Program-made: the position numbers and the translations under genes | DNA from: CAZSPL01 sp964608735 | GTDB taxonomy: Bacteria > JAJVIF01 > JAPKYR01 > CAZSPL01 | Assembly: GCA_964608735.1 (NCBI GenBank) | Contig: CAZSPL010000020.1 | Location: 1-27,437 of the forward strand | Reading direction: 5' to 3' | DNA length: 27,437 nucleotides | Part shown: piece by piece, positions 20,636 through 27,437 of the stretch | How the letters are laid out: every line of letters starts with the position of its first letter | Numbering within the stretch: the first letter of the stretch is position 1 | Notes under the pieces: model-generated | Databases searched by the model: none | What the model saw: the letters and a program-made list of their open reading frames with translations, nothing else | Told to the model about the DNA's origin: nothing

Positions 20636-21886
20636 CTATTCGTATCTCAGGGCTTCGATGGGGTCCTTGTTCGCGGCCGCGGATGCCGGGTAGACTCCGA
20701 AGATTATCCCGATAAGCGATGAGAATGCAATTGCGATGATGATTGACATGGGTGTTATCTGCGGGTCCCATGCGGCTTCCGGGGCTCCGGCGGCGATGGC
20801 GGCCGATAGTCCCACGGCTCCGAGATAACCGAGGCCGATTCCGACCGCGCCCCCGATGACGCATAGCACGACCGCCTCGATGAGAAATTGCAGCAGGATA
20901 TCTACCTTGCGCGCGCCGACCGCTTTCCTGAGTCCGATTTCGTGCGTACGTTCCGTGACCGAGACGAGCATGATGTTCATGATGCCGATTCCGCCCACGA
21001 GGAGGCTTACAGCGGCTATGCCGCCGAGTACGGAAGTGATGATGATGAGGAACTGGCCGAAATTCTCGAGGGCGTCCTGCTGAGACATGAGCTGGTAGTT
21101 CTCTTCATCCTCGCTTTTGATGCGGCGTCGCGCCCACAGGACGCGATTGACATCTTTCTTCGCGGTATCCATGTCCTTGATGTCGTCAAGCCCGATAGTG
21201 ATGAAATGGATATCGTCGGGAGACCCGAAAATCCTTTTCTGAGCGGTCGAAAGCGGCAAGTGCACCCTTTCGTCGGGCAAATTACCCAGCCCGCCGCCCT
21301 TCTCTTCGAATACGCCGACGACTTCGAAGCGGACGCCGTTGATATTGACATCCTTATGCAGTGGATCATCCTTGCCGAACAATTTCTTGACGGCTTCAGG
21401 CCCGAGTATGGCGACCTTGGCCGAGGACTGCACATCGCCCCGCGAGATGGACCTTCCCTTATCGACTTTGAAATTGAACAACTGCTCGTAGTTTTCATCG
21501 ATGCCGTATGTGTCGGTGGTCATCGTTTCATTGCCGTAGCGAATCGTCGCCTGGCCGTTGACGAGTGCGGTGATACGGTGCGGCACGGTGAGCCCCTTTT
21601 CGAGGGCGGTCACGTCATCACGGTTGAACAGCTTGAATTGGATCGCGCGTACCGACGTGTTCGCCTGCTTTCGCTCCGCCTCCGAGAGCTGTGGAAACAG
21701 GAACAGGAGGTTGGCGCCCATCTCGTTCACCTGGCGGTTGGCTTCGGCTTTAAGGCCGCCGCCGAGGGCGAGGATGGTGATAACGGCGCCGATGCCGATG
21801 ATGAGACCGAGAAGCGTGAGCAGGCTCCTGGCCTTGTTTACCAGAAGTCCTCTCAACGCCACTTTGAAAGCATTGCCGAGACGCAA
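20636..21886 (-). CDS. ABC transporter permease, MacB/FtsX type
   Basis: A 416-residue permease with the MacB layout: a first helix near residues 20-40 (RSLLTLLGLIIGIGAVITIL), a large periplasmic MacB_PCD domain (about 45-275), and three C-terminal helices within about 285-400. The cytoplasmic coupling loop THEIGLRKAVGARKVDIL lies between the last helices, and the C-terminus reads AANKDPIEALRYE, as in the family. These permeases move substrates such as lipoproteins, peptides or macrolides together with an ATPase and often a TolC partner. No ATPase gene is adjacent. I start at TTG (21886) because GAGG lies seven bases upstream and a promoter (21928-21956) lies just before it. A GTG at 21937 would precede that promoter. 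Confidence 0.9.
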   Translation of the reverse strand: MRLGNAFKVALRGLLVNKARSLLTLLGLIIGIGAVITILALGGGLKAEANRQVNEMGANLLFLFPQLSEAERKQANTSVRAIQFKLFNRDDVTALEKGLTVPHRITALVNGQATIRYGNETMTTDTYGIDENYEQLFNFKVDKGRSISRGDVQSSAKVAILGPEAVKKLFGKDDPLHKDVNINGVRFEVVGVFEEKGGGLGNLPDERVHLPLSTAQKRIFGSPDDIHFITIGLDDIKDMDTAKKDVNRVLWARRRIKSEDEENYQLMSQQDALENFGQFLIIITSVLGGIAAVSLLVGGIGIMNIMLVSVTERTHEIGLRKAVGARKVDILLQFLIEAVVLCVIGGAVGIGLGYLGAVGLSAAIAAGAPEAAWDPQITPMSIIIAIAFSSLIGIIFGVYPASAAANKDPIEALRYE

Positions 21887-21927
21887 TGAACCACCTCGGG
21901 AAACCGGAATAGTTTCTACAAGAGCAT

Positions 21928-21956
21928 AGACTAACACCGGGGGGAAAAGGTTTCAA
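21928..21956 (-). promoter_or_regulatory. Promoter of the ABC permease gene
   Basis: On the minus strand TTGAAA (21956-21951) and TAGTCT (21933-21928) are 17 bases apart, with TG-T before the -10. It sits 42 bases upstream of the TTG start and supports that start over the GTG at 21937. Confidence 0.5.
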
Positions 21957-21971
21957 ACTATACAAAAGTGT

Positions 21972-22604
21972 TTAGCCGGGAAGCGGCAGGCGCGACATGA
22001 GCTGCGCCTCAATGTGGTTCCGTACATCAGGCCATTCGCCATCGAGGACGCTGAAATAGTGGCGGTCGCAGTGTTTTCCTTTGACGAACACATCGCGCCG
22101 CACCAAGCCTTCGTAATGCAGGCCGAGCTTCTTTACGGCCGCCGTTGAACGCTCGTTTTCGGCGAAGGTTGTAATCCTGACGCGTTCGAGGTTCAACGCA
22201 TCGAATGCGAAACCGAGGAGCATGCGTTTGGATGCGAGGTTGTATCCTGAACCCCAGTAAGCCTTCGCGAGCCAGGAACCGATCTCAGCGGTGCGAGAAT
22301 CGAGCCGGAGGTCGATAAGCGTAGTTACGCCGACCGCATCGCCGGATTTATTGCATATAGCGAAGGGGACGGTCTTCTTCGCGCGCATCGGCTCGATGTT
22401 GGACTCCACCCATGCAAGCGTATCGGTATCTTTCGCCGGGGTGGGGAAGGAGAGATATTCGGTAACATCATTATCGAGCGATGCGAAAAGGCTTGGAACG
22501 TGGCGCGGTTCGACCGGCTCCAGGGAGATGCCGTAGGCGCGGATGACGGGGAGCCATCCGTGGATGTTGTTACGGTCGAAAATTATCTCATGCGGGTCCG
22601 GCAT
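21972..22604 (-). CDS. GNAT-family N-acetyltransferase (RimJ/RimL-like)
   Basis: The 210-residue protein has the RimJ/RimL-type GNAT fold: ISLEPVEPRHVPSLF at the N-terminus, the acceptor-side strands, the EIGSWLAKAYWGSGYNLASK acetyl-CoA-binding region (a loose version of the Q/R-x-x-G-x-G/A loop), and the C-terminal NERSTAAVKKLGLHYEGLVRRD motif typical of the family. It transfers acetyl from acetyl-CoA to an amine. The substrate is unknown; RimJ/L relatives act on ribosomal proteins, others on antibiotics or small molecules. No Shine-Dalgarno is present before the ATG. A weak -10-like TAAATT lies six bases upstream, so it may also be leaderless. Confidence 0.92.
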   Translation of the reverse strand: MPDPHEIIFDRNNIHGWLPVIRAYGISLEPVEPRHVPSLFASLDNDVTEYLSFPTPAKDTDTLAWVESNIEPMRAKKTVPFAICNKSGDAVGVTTLIDLRLDSRTAEIGSWLAKAYWGSGYNLASKRMLLGFAFDALNLERVRITTFAENERSTAAVKKLGLHYEGLVRRDVFVKGKHCDRHYFSVLDGEWPDVRNHIEAQLMSRLPLPG

Positions 22605-22621
22605 TTAACAAATTTACATGG

Positions 22622-22639
22622 CCCACACTGAAGTGTGGG
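22622..22639. repeat. Small perfect hairpin upstream of the GNAT gene
   Basis: CCCACACT (22622-22629) and AGTGTGGG (22632-22639) are perfect complements with a two-base gap. No U tract follows on either strand, so a terminator is not supported. It resembles other short GC-rich intergenic hairpins in the window. Confidence 0.5.
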
Positions 22640-22708
22640 GTACCCGGGGAAATCCATGGTGCGGCGCTCGGTTTGGGCGTGAATCAAACCAGGTTTAACG
22701 ATGCGAAG

Positions 22709-24457
22709 TTACGGATTGGATGAACCTTCATCCGCTTTTGCTTCAAGTTCATCGAACATTTTTTTCAGGCGGCTCGTAACTTCTGGGATGACTTTATCCA
22801 GCGGGACCTTCAGGCGTTCGCCGGTTGCGCGGATTTTAATTTCCGCCTCGCCGTTCTTGAACGATTTCAGCCCGAAAATGACGATGATCGGAATCCCGAT
22901 GAGGTCGGCATCCTTGAACTTGAATCCGGCGGATGCATCGCGGTCGTCGAGGAGCGTTTCCACGCCGGCTTCCCAAAGCCCGGCGTAGCATTTTTCGGCG
23001 GCGGCGGTAAGCTGTTCCTCGCGCGGGTCGAGCGGGAGGACGATGGCGTGATACGGCGCGATGCTGACCGGCCAGATGATGCCGTCGTCGTCGGAGTGGG
23101 TTTCGATGGCCGATGCCATGATGCGCTCCACGCCGATGCCGTAGCATCCCATGGTGACCAGCATCTCGTTGCCTTCATCGTCGAGGTAGTTGATGCCGAG
23201 GCTTTCGGCGTATTTCGTGCCGAGCTTGAAGATATGTCCGAGTTCGATGGCGCGTAGTATCCGCAACGGCTTGCCGCATTCGATGCATGCCTCGCCTTCC
23301 TTTACCTCGCGAAGGTCGATGGTTTCCGCTGGGAAAACATTCTTGCCAATCTGGATGCCCGAGCGGTGATGGTTGTCGCGATTGGCGCCTGAATAGTAAT
23401 CTGTTTCGGTATGCAGCGACGTATCGGCGACGATGAGCACATTCTCGTCCTTAAGCCCTACAGGGCCGATATATCCCGGCTCGGCGCCTGCCATCGCCTG
23501 GATCTCATGAGGCTCGGCGGGACGCCATGTGTCGCCGAAGCGCGCGGTGAATTTCTCTTCGAGTATTTCCTGGTCGCCGCGGATAAGCACCATGACGGGC
23601 CTGTTGTCGACGATGTAAATGACGACTTTCATAAGGCGTTCGGGCGGTACGCCGAGGAACCCGGATACATCCTCGATGGTTTTCATGCCGGGGGTTTCGA
23701 CATCCTCGACGGGGAGTCCGAGCGGTTCGGGACAATTTAGTTTGCTCGCGGCGACTTCCATGTTCGCGCGATAGCCGCAGCTTTCGCACATGACGCAGCG
23801 GTCTTCGCCGGCGTCGCTTATGCACATGAATTCCTCGGAATCGGAACCGCCCATCTGTCCGGATGACGCGCCGACGATGAATGTATCCACGCCGCATCGC
23901 GCGAAAGTCCGGGCATATGCCATGCGCTCATTCTTGTAATCGACATCGAGCATTTCGCCGTCGGCATCGAACGAATAAGCGTCTTTCATGATGAACTGCC
24001 GCGCGCGAAGCACGCCTGAACGCGGGCGGGGCTCATCGCGGAACTTGAGCTGTATCTGGTACCAGAGCTGCGGCAGGTCGCGGTATGACTTGAGAAACGC
24101 GGCGCCGATGTCGGAGATGGTTTCCTCGTGGGTCGGGCTGAGAAGGAGCTTGCGTCCTTTCTTATCCACGAGCCGGAAGAGGATCGCATCGACCGATTCA
24201 TTACGCCCGGTCTTTTCCCAGAGTTCCTGCGGATGCACGACCGGCATGAGCAGTTCCTGTCCGCCGATGCGGTCCTGCTCCTCGCGGATTATCTGCTCGA
24301 TCTTGCGGAGGGTGCGCCATCCGAGCGGGAGGTAATTGTAGATCCCGGCTGTGAGACGCCGGATGAGTCCCGCTTTCAGCATAAGCTGATGGCTCTTCAC
24401 CTCGGCATCGGCCGGAAGCTCCTTCGTGGTCGGCATCAGGTATCTACTCAGTCGCAT
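22709..24457 (-). CDS. proS: Prolyl-tRNA synthetase
   Basis: The 582-residue enzyme charges tRNA-Pro with proline. All landmarks of the bacterial type are visible: MRLSRYLMPTTKELPADAEV, the motif 1 region, LLSPTHEE, motif 2 FRDEPRPRSG with MKDAYSFD, the inserted editing domain (about 220-390), motif 3 GIGVERIMASAIE, and the C-terminal anticodon-binding domain, which ends EAKADEGSSNP. The ATG at 24457 has TGGAG eight bases upstream. A longer in-frame start at 24544 would add 29 unrelated residues. The stop lies 105 bases before the GNAT gene. The editing domain is present, so mischarged Ala-tRNA-Pro can presumably be cleared. Confidence 0.97.
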   Translation of the reverse strand: MRLSRYLMPTTKELPADAEVKSHQLMLKAGLIRRLTAGIYNYLPLGWRTLRKIEQIIREEQDRIGGQELLMPVVHPQELWEKTGRNESVDAILFRLVDKKGRKLLLSPTHEETISDIGAAFLKSYRDLPQLWYQIQLKFRDEPRPRSGVLRARQFIMKDAYSFDADGEMLDVDYKNERMAYARTFARCGVDTFIVGASSGQMGGSDSEEFMCISDAGEDRCVMCESCGYRANMEVAASKLNCPEPLGLPVEDVETPGMKTIEDVSGFLGVPPERLMKVVIYIVDNRPVMVLIRGDQEILEEKFTARFGDTWRPAEPHEIQAMAGAEPGYIGPVGLKDENVLIVADTSLHTETDYYSGANRDNHHRSGIQIGKNVFPAETIDLREVKEGEACIECGKPLRILRAIELGHIFKLGTKYAESLGINYLDDEGNEMLVTMGCYGIGVERIMASAIETHSDDDGIIWPVSIAPYHAIVLPLDPREEQLTAAAEKCYAGLWEAGVETLLDDRDASAGFKFKDADLIGIPIIVIFGLKSFKNGEAEIKIRATGERLKVPLDKVIPEVTSRLKKMFDELEAKADEGSSNP

Positions 24458-24488
24458 AACACGTTCTCCAGGATTATTTGGAAATGGA

Positions 24489-24517
24489 ATTATAGGGCAG
24501 CGGGGGAGTATGGGCAA
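24489..24517 (-). promoter_or_regulatory. Promoter of proS
   Basis: On the minus strand TTGCCC (24517-24512) and TATAAT (24494-24489) are separated by exactly 17 bases. The -35 is the same as in the aroF promoter. Confidence 0.75.
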
Positions 24518-24538
24518 GGAAAGCCGCCGCGTTGCACT

Positions 24539-24566
24539 CGACAAGCGAGCCCGATGTGATTATCAT
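24539..24566 (+). promoter_or_regulatory. Possible promoter of the four-helix membrane protein
   Basis: TCGACA (24539-24544) and TATCAT (24561-24566) are 16 bases apart, divergent from the proS promoter. The leader would be about 45 bases. Confidence 0.35.
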
Positions 24567-24618
24567 TTGAGCGGCGATATTGAAGATACCACCGAATCAT
24601 GGTTGAGGAGCAGGTACA

Positions 24619-25113
24619 GTGACAGCATACGATGGATTACCGGGCATCGAATCTCTCACGGCGGTAAGCCTGTGGCCGTCTGGCCTGGGATGGCTCACGT
24701 GGGTAATAATTTATCTCGTGGCGTACATGGTCAATGTGTTCCTGTCGGCGCGCATGCTTCTTCCGACCGGCCAGCCTAACACATCGAAGCGGCAGCGCAT
24801 AAGCAACTCCTTTGTGCTGACGCTGATTCTCTCGTGGCCGCTCGTTTTCCTCATCGTGATAATGGTGAGCGAGCAGGGAGGGAAATCGAATGCCATGGGG
24901 CTTGCGGGTTCGCTGATAGGATGGGTGTTCTTCGTGGTGGTTGATTTCATCGCCAACTGGAAGTTGTTCGAGACATATTACCCGATGCGGCAGCGTCTCG
25001 GCGGCTCGGATGCATATGCCAACCTTCACCGGCACCTATGGGGGCATCTCCTGGCCCTGGTGGGAGTGGTGATTACGCTGATGGGAGTGTTGCTCTGGAC
25101 GGTGATGAGGTAG
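24619..25113 (+). CDS. Four-helix membrane protein of unknown function
   Basis: This 164-residue protein has four probable transmembrane segments: about 24-44 (LTWVIIYLVAYMVNVFL), 65-85 (FVLTLILSWPLVFLIVIMV), 94-112 (LAGSLIGWVFFVVVDFIA) and 142-162 (HLLALVGVVITLMGVLLWTV). A short polar N-terminus of about 20 residues precedes them, and a cytoplasmic-looking loop with Lys/Arg lies near 50-60. No family motif was recognised. It starts with GTG, with GAGGAG eight bases upstream. A bidirectional terminator follows 20 bases after the stop. It is divergent from proS and converges on efp. Confidence 0.8.
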   Translation: MTAYDGLPGIESLTAVSLWPSGLGWLTWVIIYLVAYMVNVFLSARMLLPTGQPNTSKRQRISNSFVLTLILSWPLVFLIVIMVSEQGGKSNAMGLAGSLIGWVFFVVVDFIANWKLFETYYPMRQRLGGSDAYANLHRHLWGHLLALVGVVITLMGVLLWTVMR

Positions 25114-25133
25114 GGTCGCGGAAATTAAAAATC

Positions 25134-25161
25134 AAGCCCGGTGGATACCGGGCTTTTTTTT
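25134..25161. terminator. Bidirectional terminator between converging genes
   Basis: AAGCCCGGT (25134-25142) and ACCGGGCTT (25147-25155) form a nine-pair stem with a GGAT loop. On the plus strand a T run follows. On the minus strand GATTTTTAATTT follows, so efp is served as well. Confidence 0.9.
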
Positions 25162-25174
25162 CAATCGGATATTT

Positions 25175-25738
25175 TTATTCCTTCACCCTTTCGAGATATT
25201 TCCTCTCAGCCGTATCGACTTTTATTTTTTCTCCCTGCTTGAGGAAGAGCGGCACCTGGACAACGCCGCCGGTTTCGAGGGTGGCGGGCTTCGAGCCGCC
25301 CGACGCCGTGTCGCCCTTCATGCCGGGGTCGGTCTCGACGACGATAACCTCGATGGTGCGGGGAAGCTCGACTTCGAGGATGATACCCTTAGACACGAGT
25401 CCCATGCAGATTGCCTCCTGCGGAAGGAACCCGATTGCGTCGCCGAGCATGTCCTTCGGGATCTCGTGCTGGTCGTATGATTCGAGGTCCATGAACACGA
25501 GGTTGTCGCCGGTGCTGTAGAGGTACTGCATCTCGCGACGCTCGAGGCGGACTTCCTCGAATTTATCCTCCGGCCGGAAAGTTTTCTCTGTTGTGGAACC
25601 GGTGATGACGTTTCGCAGCCTCATCCGCACGAACGCGGGCCCCTTGCCCGGTTTGACGTGGTTGAAATTCAGTACGAGCGTCTCCTGCCCGTCGAGGATG
25701 AAGCATTTTCCTGGTCTGAGCTGTCCGGCTTCTATCAT
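25175..25738 (-). CDS. efp: Translation elongation factor P
   Basis: The 187-residue protein matches EF-P throughout its three domains. The N-terminal KOW-like domain has the HVKPGKGPAFVRMRLRN loop, where Lys32 is at the position modified (beta-lysylated or otherwise) in other bacteria. The middle OB domain has DNLVFMDLESYDQHEI, and the C-terminal OB domain has TASGGSKPATLETG and VPLFLKQGEKI. EF-P rescues ribosomes stalled at consecutive prolines. No modifying-enzyme gene (epmA, epmB, earP) is in the window. An Arg at position 32 would have implied EarP; Lys implies another route or no modification. The ATG at 25738 has GGAGATGG upstream. Confidence 0.97.
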   Translation of the reverse strand: MIEAGQLRPGKCFILDGQETLVLNFNHVKPGKGPAFVRMRLRNVITGSTTEKTFRPEDKFEEVRLERREMQYLYSTGDNLVFMDLESYDQHEIPKDMLGDAIGFLPQEAICMGLVSKGIILEVELPRTIEVIVVETDPGMKGDTASGGSKPATLETGGVVQVPLFLKQGEKIKVDTAERKYLERVKE

Positions 25739-25775
25739 TGCAAAACCATCTCCATAGCGTTAATTCAGGATGGGG

Positions 25776-25784
25776 ATTGTAACA
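25776..25784 (-). promoter_or_regulatory. Extended -10 promoter of efp
   Basis: The minus strand reads TGTTACAAT, an extended -10 with one mismatch, 37 bases upstream of the ATG. Six 10-bp-phased AT-rich units lie upstream at 25821-25880, in the -50 to -110 region. Confidence 0.5.
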
Positions 25785-25820
25785 TACCGTGGCCCGGTAC
25801 GGAAGCAAGCGGGCCGGTTT

Positions 25821-25880
25821 TATTGGGTTGTATTAGAATATATTAAGTCGGATTAAATCGAATAAAATACGATTTGCTAC
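25821..25880. repeat. AT-rich words repeated at exact 10-bp intervals
   Basis: Six successive ten-base units each carry AT-rich text at the same phase: ATTGG, ATTAG, ATTAA, ATTAA, ATAAA and ATTTG at 25822, 25832, 25842, 25852, 25862 and 25872. Such helical phasing is typical of intrinsically curved DNA or of a tandem operator. It sits about 50-110 bases upstream of the expected efp transcription start. Confidence 0.5.
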
Positions 25881-25938
25881 AAACAGCGGATAATATAGAA
25901 CCCGCGCCCGAGGCGGGCTGCACGATGGAAAAATGGAA

Positions 25939-25979
25939 ATAATTACATTAATTAATTATGTGGGATATAGTGTAATTAT
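25939..25979. promoter_or_regulatory. Nine-base inverted repeat upstream of the CpaE-like gene
   Basis: ATAATTACA (25939-25947) and TGTAATTAT (25971-25979) are perfect complements, 23 bases apart. They lie about 80-120 bases upstream of the start. An operator is possible, but AT-rich DNA often gives such matches. Confidence 0.35.
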
Positions 25980-26060
25980 CTACTCTCATTAACGATACTA
26001 CATTTGAGAATATCAGCCTTGGTATGGCTGCAACATAAGTGAAAATGGAAGGACGTGCCT

Positions 26061-27302
26061 ATGTTCGCCGACGAGATACGCCTCCTGATTGTGGATGATT
26101 CTCCCGAGATGGTGGAGACATTGAAGACCCTGCTCACCTTTAACGAGATAATCAAGGTGGTGGGCGAGGCCAATTCAGGAGAGGAAGCCATCGAGAAAGT
26201 TCTCGAACTCAAGCCCGACCTCGTGTTGATGGACATCAACATGCCGGGGATGGACGGGCTAAAGGCGACCGAAGAAATCAGCCTGAAGTCGCCGCGTACA
26301 GGCGTAATAATCATCTCAGTGCAGGACGAAGTGGATTACATGCGCCGGGCGATGACGGCGGGTGCGAAGGACTACCTGGTGAAACCGTTCGATTCGGACG
26401 AGCTTTTCCGTACGATACAGTCCGTCATCGAGAAGGAAAAACTGAAATGGGACGCGATGCCGAGCGGAAGGGAAGTCATCGCGAGCACGGTTTCCGGACG
26501 GGGAAGGGTGATAACGGTTTTCTCGACCAAGGGCGGCGTGGGTAAATCCACGATAGCCGCGAACCTCGGGGTCGAGATAAGGAAACAGACGAACAAGAAA
26601 GTGCTTCTTGTCGACCTTGACCTGCAGTTCGGCGACCTCGCGCTGCTTTTGAATGTGAGTCCCAAGTCGACGATCGCCAACCTCGCGCAGGTAGCCCCCG
26701 CGCAGCTTGAGCCGGAATATTTCATTGAGAATGTCATAGAGTCATCCTACGGCGTGAATGTCCTCGCCGCGCCTATAAAGCCCGAGTACGCCGAAGTGGT
26801 AACGGCGCAGGTGGTGGAGAAGGTGCTTGAAATCGCCAGGTCGATCTACGATTACGTCGTCATCGACACCAGTCCGTCGTTCCAGGGGGAGGTCCTCAGC
26901 GCGCTGGACGCGAGCGACGATATCGTGATGATAGTGGCGCCGGATTTTCTCACACTGAAGAACGCCACGCTGGGGCTGAGCGTAATGGCGAGCCTCAATT
27001 ATCCGCTCGACAGCGTGACCATGGTGCTCAACCGGGCTCTGTCGGTAAGTTCGATAAAGCTCGCCGACGTCGAGCGGGGATTACAGCGGAAGATAGATTT
27101 CGAAGTGCCGTCGGACGGCGAAGTGGTCGTAGCGAGCCTGAACCGCGGCACGCCGTTCGTGGTGACTCATCCCACATCGGGCGTGGCCAAAGCGGTGGCG
27201 CAGATAGCCCAGAAACTCACCAAGGGCGGGCATGGCGATCACGACGGCGGGGGTAAGGACAAGGGCATCTTGAAGAAAGTGTTCGGTAAGAAAGGCGTGT
27301 AG
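26061..27302 (+). CDS. cpaE: CpaE/TadZ-like protein: receiver domain plus ParA/MinD-type ATPase
   Basis: Residues 1-122 are a response-regulator receiver with every key residue: Asp12/Asp13 (LLIVDDS), phosphoacceptor Asp58 (LVLMDINMPGMDG), Ser86 and Lys108 (YLVKPF). Residues about 148-395 are a deviant Walker ATPase of the ParA/MinD type, with KGGVGKS at 157-163, LLVDLDLQFGD, YDYVVIDTSPSF and VLNRA. A basic Gly/Lys tail follows. This architecture is that of CpaE/TadZ, which places the Tad (Flp) pilus or related machinery at a cell site. The ATG at 26061 has GGAAGGA seven bases upstream. A GTG two codons earlier is too close to that site. The next gene starts 51 bases downstream. Confidence 0.9.
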   Translation: MFADEIRLLIVDDSPEMVETLKTLLTFNEIIKVVGEANSGEEAIEKVLELKPDLVLMDINMPGMDGLKATEEISLKSPRTGVIIISVQDEVDYMRRAMTAGAKDYLVKPFDSDELFRTIQSVIEKEKLKWDAMPSGREVIASTVSGRGRVITVFSTKGGVGKSTIAANLGVEIRKQTNKKVLLVDLDLQFGDLALLLNVSPKSTIANLAQVAPAQLEPEYFIENVIESSYGVNVLAAPIKPEYAEVVTAQVVEKVLEIARSIYDYVVIDTSPSFQGEVLSALDASDDIVMIVAPDFLTLKNATLGLSVMASLNYPLDSVTMVLNRALSVSSIKLADVERGLQRKIDFEVPSDGEVVVASLNRGTPFVVTHPTSGVAKAVAQIAQKLTKGGHGDHDGGGKDKGILKKVFGKKGV

Positions 27303-27353
27303 CAGAGACGCGGTGACGCGTTCATGGAGCTGTTGTACATACGGAGGAAATGA

Positions 27354-27437
27354 ATGAGCGGCAATAATGATAGAGGAGTGTCTTTGATGAACCGGGTTCG
27401 CCTCGAACAGCAGGCGAAAGCCGTTGAGTCGTCCAAG
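27354..27437 (+). CDS. Start of the next gene, probably of the same operon (partial)
   Basis: An ATG at 27354 with GGAGG at 27343-27347 (six bases upstream) opens a frame of 28 codons running off the window: MSGNNDRGVSLMNRVRLEQ and on. A second in-frame ATG at 27387 also has GAGGAG upstream, so the true start may be there. After cpaE the usual gene is cpaF/tadA (secretion ATPase), whose N-terminus is variable. Nothing visible here confirms or excludes that. Confidence 0.6.
   Translation, partial: MSGNNDRGVSLMNRVRLEQQAKAVESSK

Larger units (their letters stand above)
25739..26060. other. Gene-free divergent intergenic region between efp and the CpaE-like gene
   Basis: The 322-base region holds the efp extended -10, the 10-bp-phased AT words, a short CCCGC/GCGGG hairpin (25901-25917) without a U tract, and an AT-rich inverted repeat (25939-25979). 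No ORF, tRNA or clear plus-strand -10/-35 pair was found, so the promoter of the CpaE-like gene is not identified. Confidence 0.7.

Noticed and set aside
20888..21889. Long plus-strand ORF (333 codons) opposite the ABC permease
   Set aside because: The permease has full family motifs. The opposite frame lacks any recognisable domain and is explained by high GC.
21887..21937. GTG start of the ABC permease at 21937
   Set aside because: It would overlap the promoter at 21928-21956 and add 17 unusual residues. The TTG at 21886 has a ribosome binding site.
22622..22639. Rho-independent terminator of proS
   Set aside because: The hairpin has no U tract on either strand and lies 70 bases beyond the proS stop.
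24545..24618. tRNA gene near proS
   Set aside because: No cloverleaf arms or conserved TTC-loop sequence could be found.

Overview
The window is ordinary bacterial chromosome from a diderm (Gram-negative-type) organism. The evidence is a TolC-family outer-membrane protein, several lipoproteins with lipobox signal peptides, a Spy/CpxP-like periplasmic protein, and bacterial proS, efp, nusB and aroF. Base composition is GC-rich and TTG/GTG starts are common. Many genes resemble families found in poorly cultivated phyla (TPR-CHAT, HEAT, STAS, CpaE/Tad). I cannot assign a phylum from sequence alone. I saw no insertion sequence, integrase, tRNA, rRNA or CRISPR array.

Left part (1-8.6 kb): a probable start of a second gene at the very left edge lies downstream of a minus-strand TolC-family gene. 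Next come a seven-helix DUF4203-like membrane protein, an 84-residue protein that overlaps tail-to-tail with a DUF123 (GIY-YIG-type) nuclease, a glycine-rich Spy-like protein, and a small membrane protein translationally coupled to nusB. A secreted HEAT-repeat protein then converges on an Asp-box beta-propeller lipoprotein.

Centre (8.6-17.5 kb): seven plus-strand genes end at a strong terminator. They are an XRE regulator fused to a carboxypeptidase-regulatory-like beta-sandwich, a TPR-CHAT (caspase-like) protein with His and Cys in place, a lipoprotein with three such beta-sandwich domains overlapping the CHAT gene by 4 bp, a STAS anti-sigma-factor antagonist, an alkaline-phosphatase-superfamily phosphodiesterase, a secreted subtilisin and a second lipoprotein. 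Four short repeats with about 10-bp phasing lie just upstream of the XRE gene. This is the best candidate for an undescribed system: a cytoplasmic caspase-like protein coupled to cell-surface lipoproteins under a dedicated regulator. That function is inference.

Right part (17.5-25.7 kb): mostly minus-strand genes. They are aroF (DAHP synthase), two related secreted PsbP-like proteins, a MacB/FtsX-type ABC permease without a neighbouring ATPase, a GNAT acetyltransferase, proS and efp, plus one plus-strand four-helix membrane protein. At the right edge are a CpaE/TadZ-like gene (intact receiver plus ParA-like ATPase) and the start of a following gene, probably the beginning of a Tad/Flp pilus or related operon.

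Two genome-wide habits can be read here. Promoters repeatedly use an extended -10 (TG-N-TATAAT, most often TGATATAAT). At least three genes (2388+, 3073-, 9490+) have that -10 only 6-9 bases before a start codon with no Shine-Dalgarno sequence, so they are likely transcribed leaderless.
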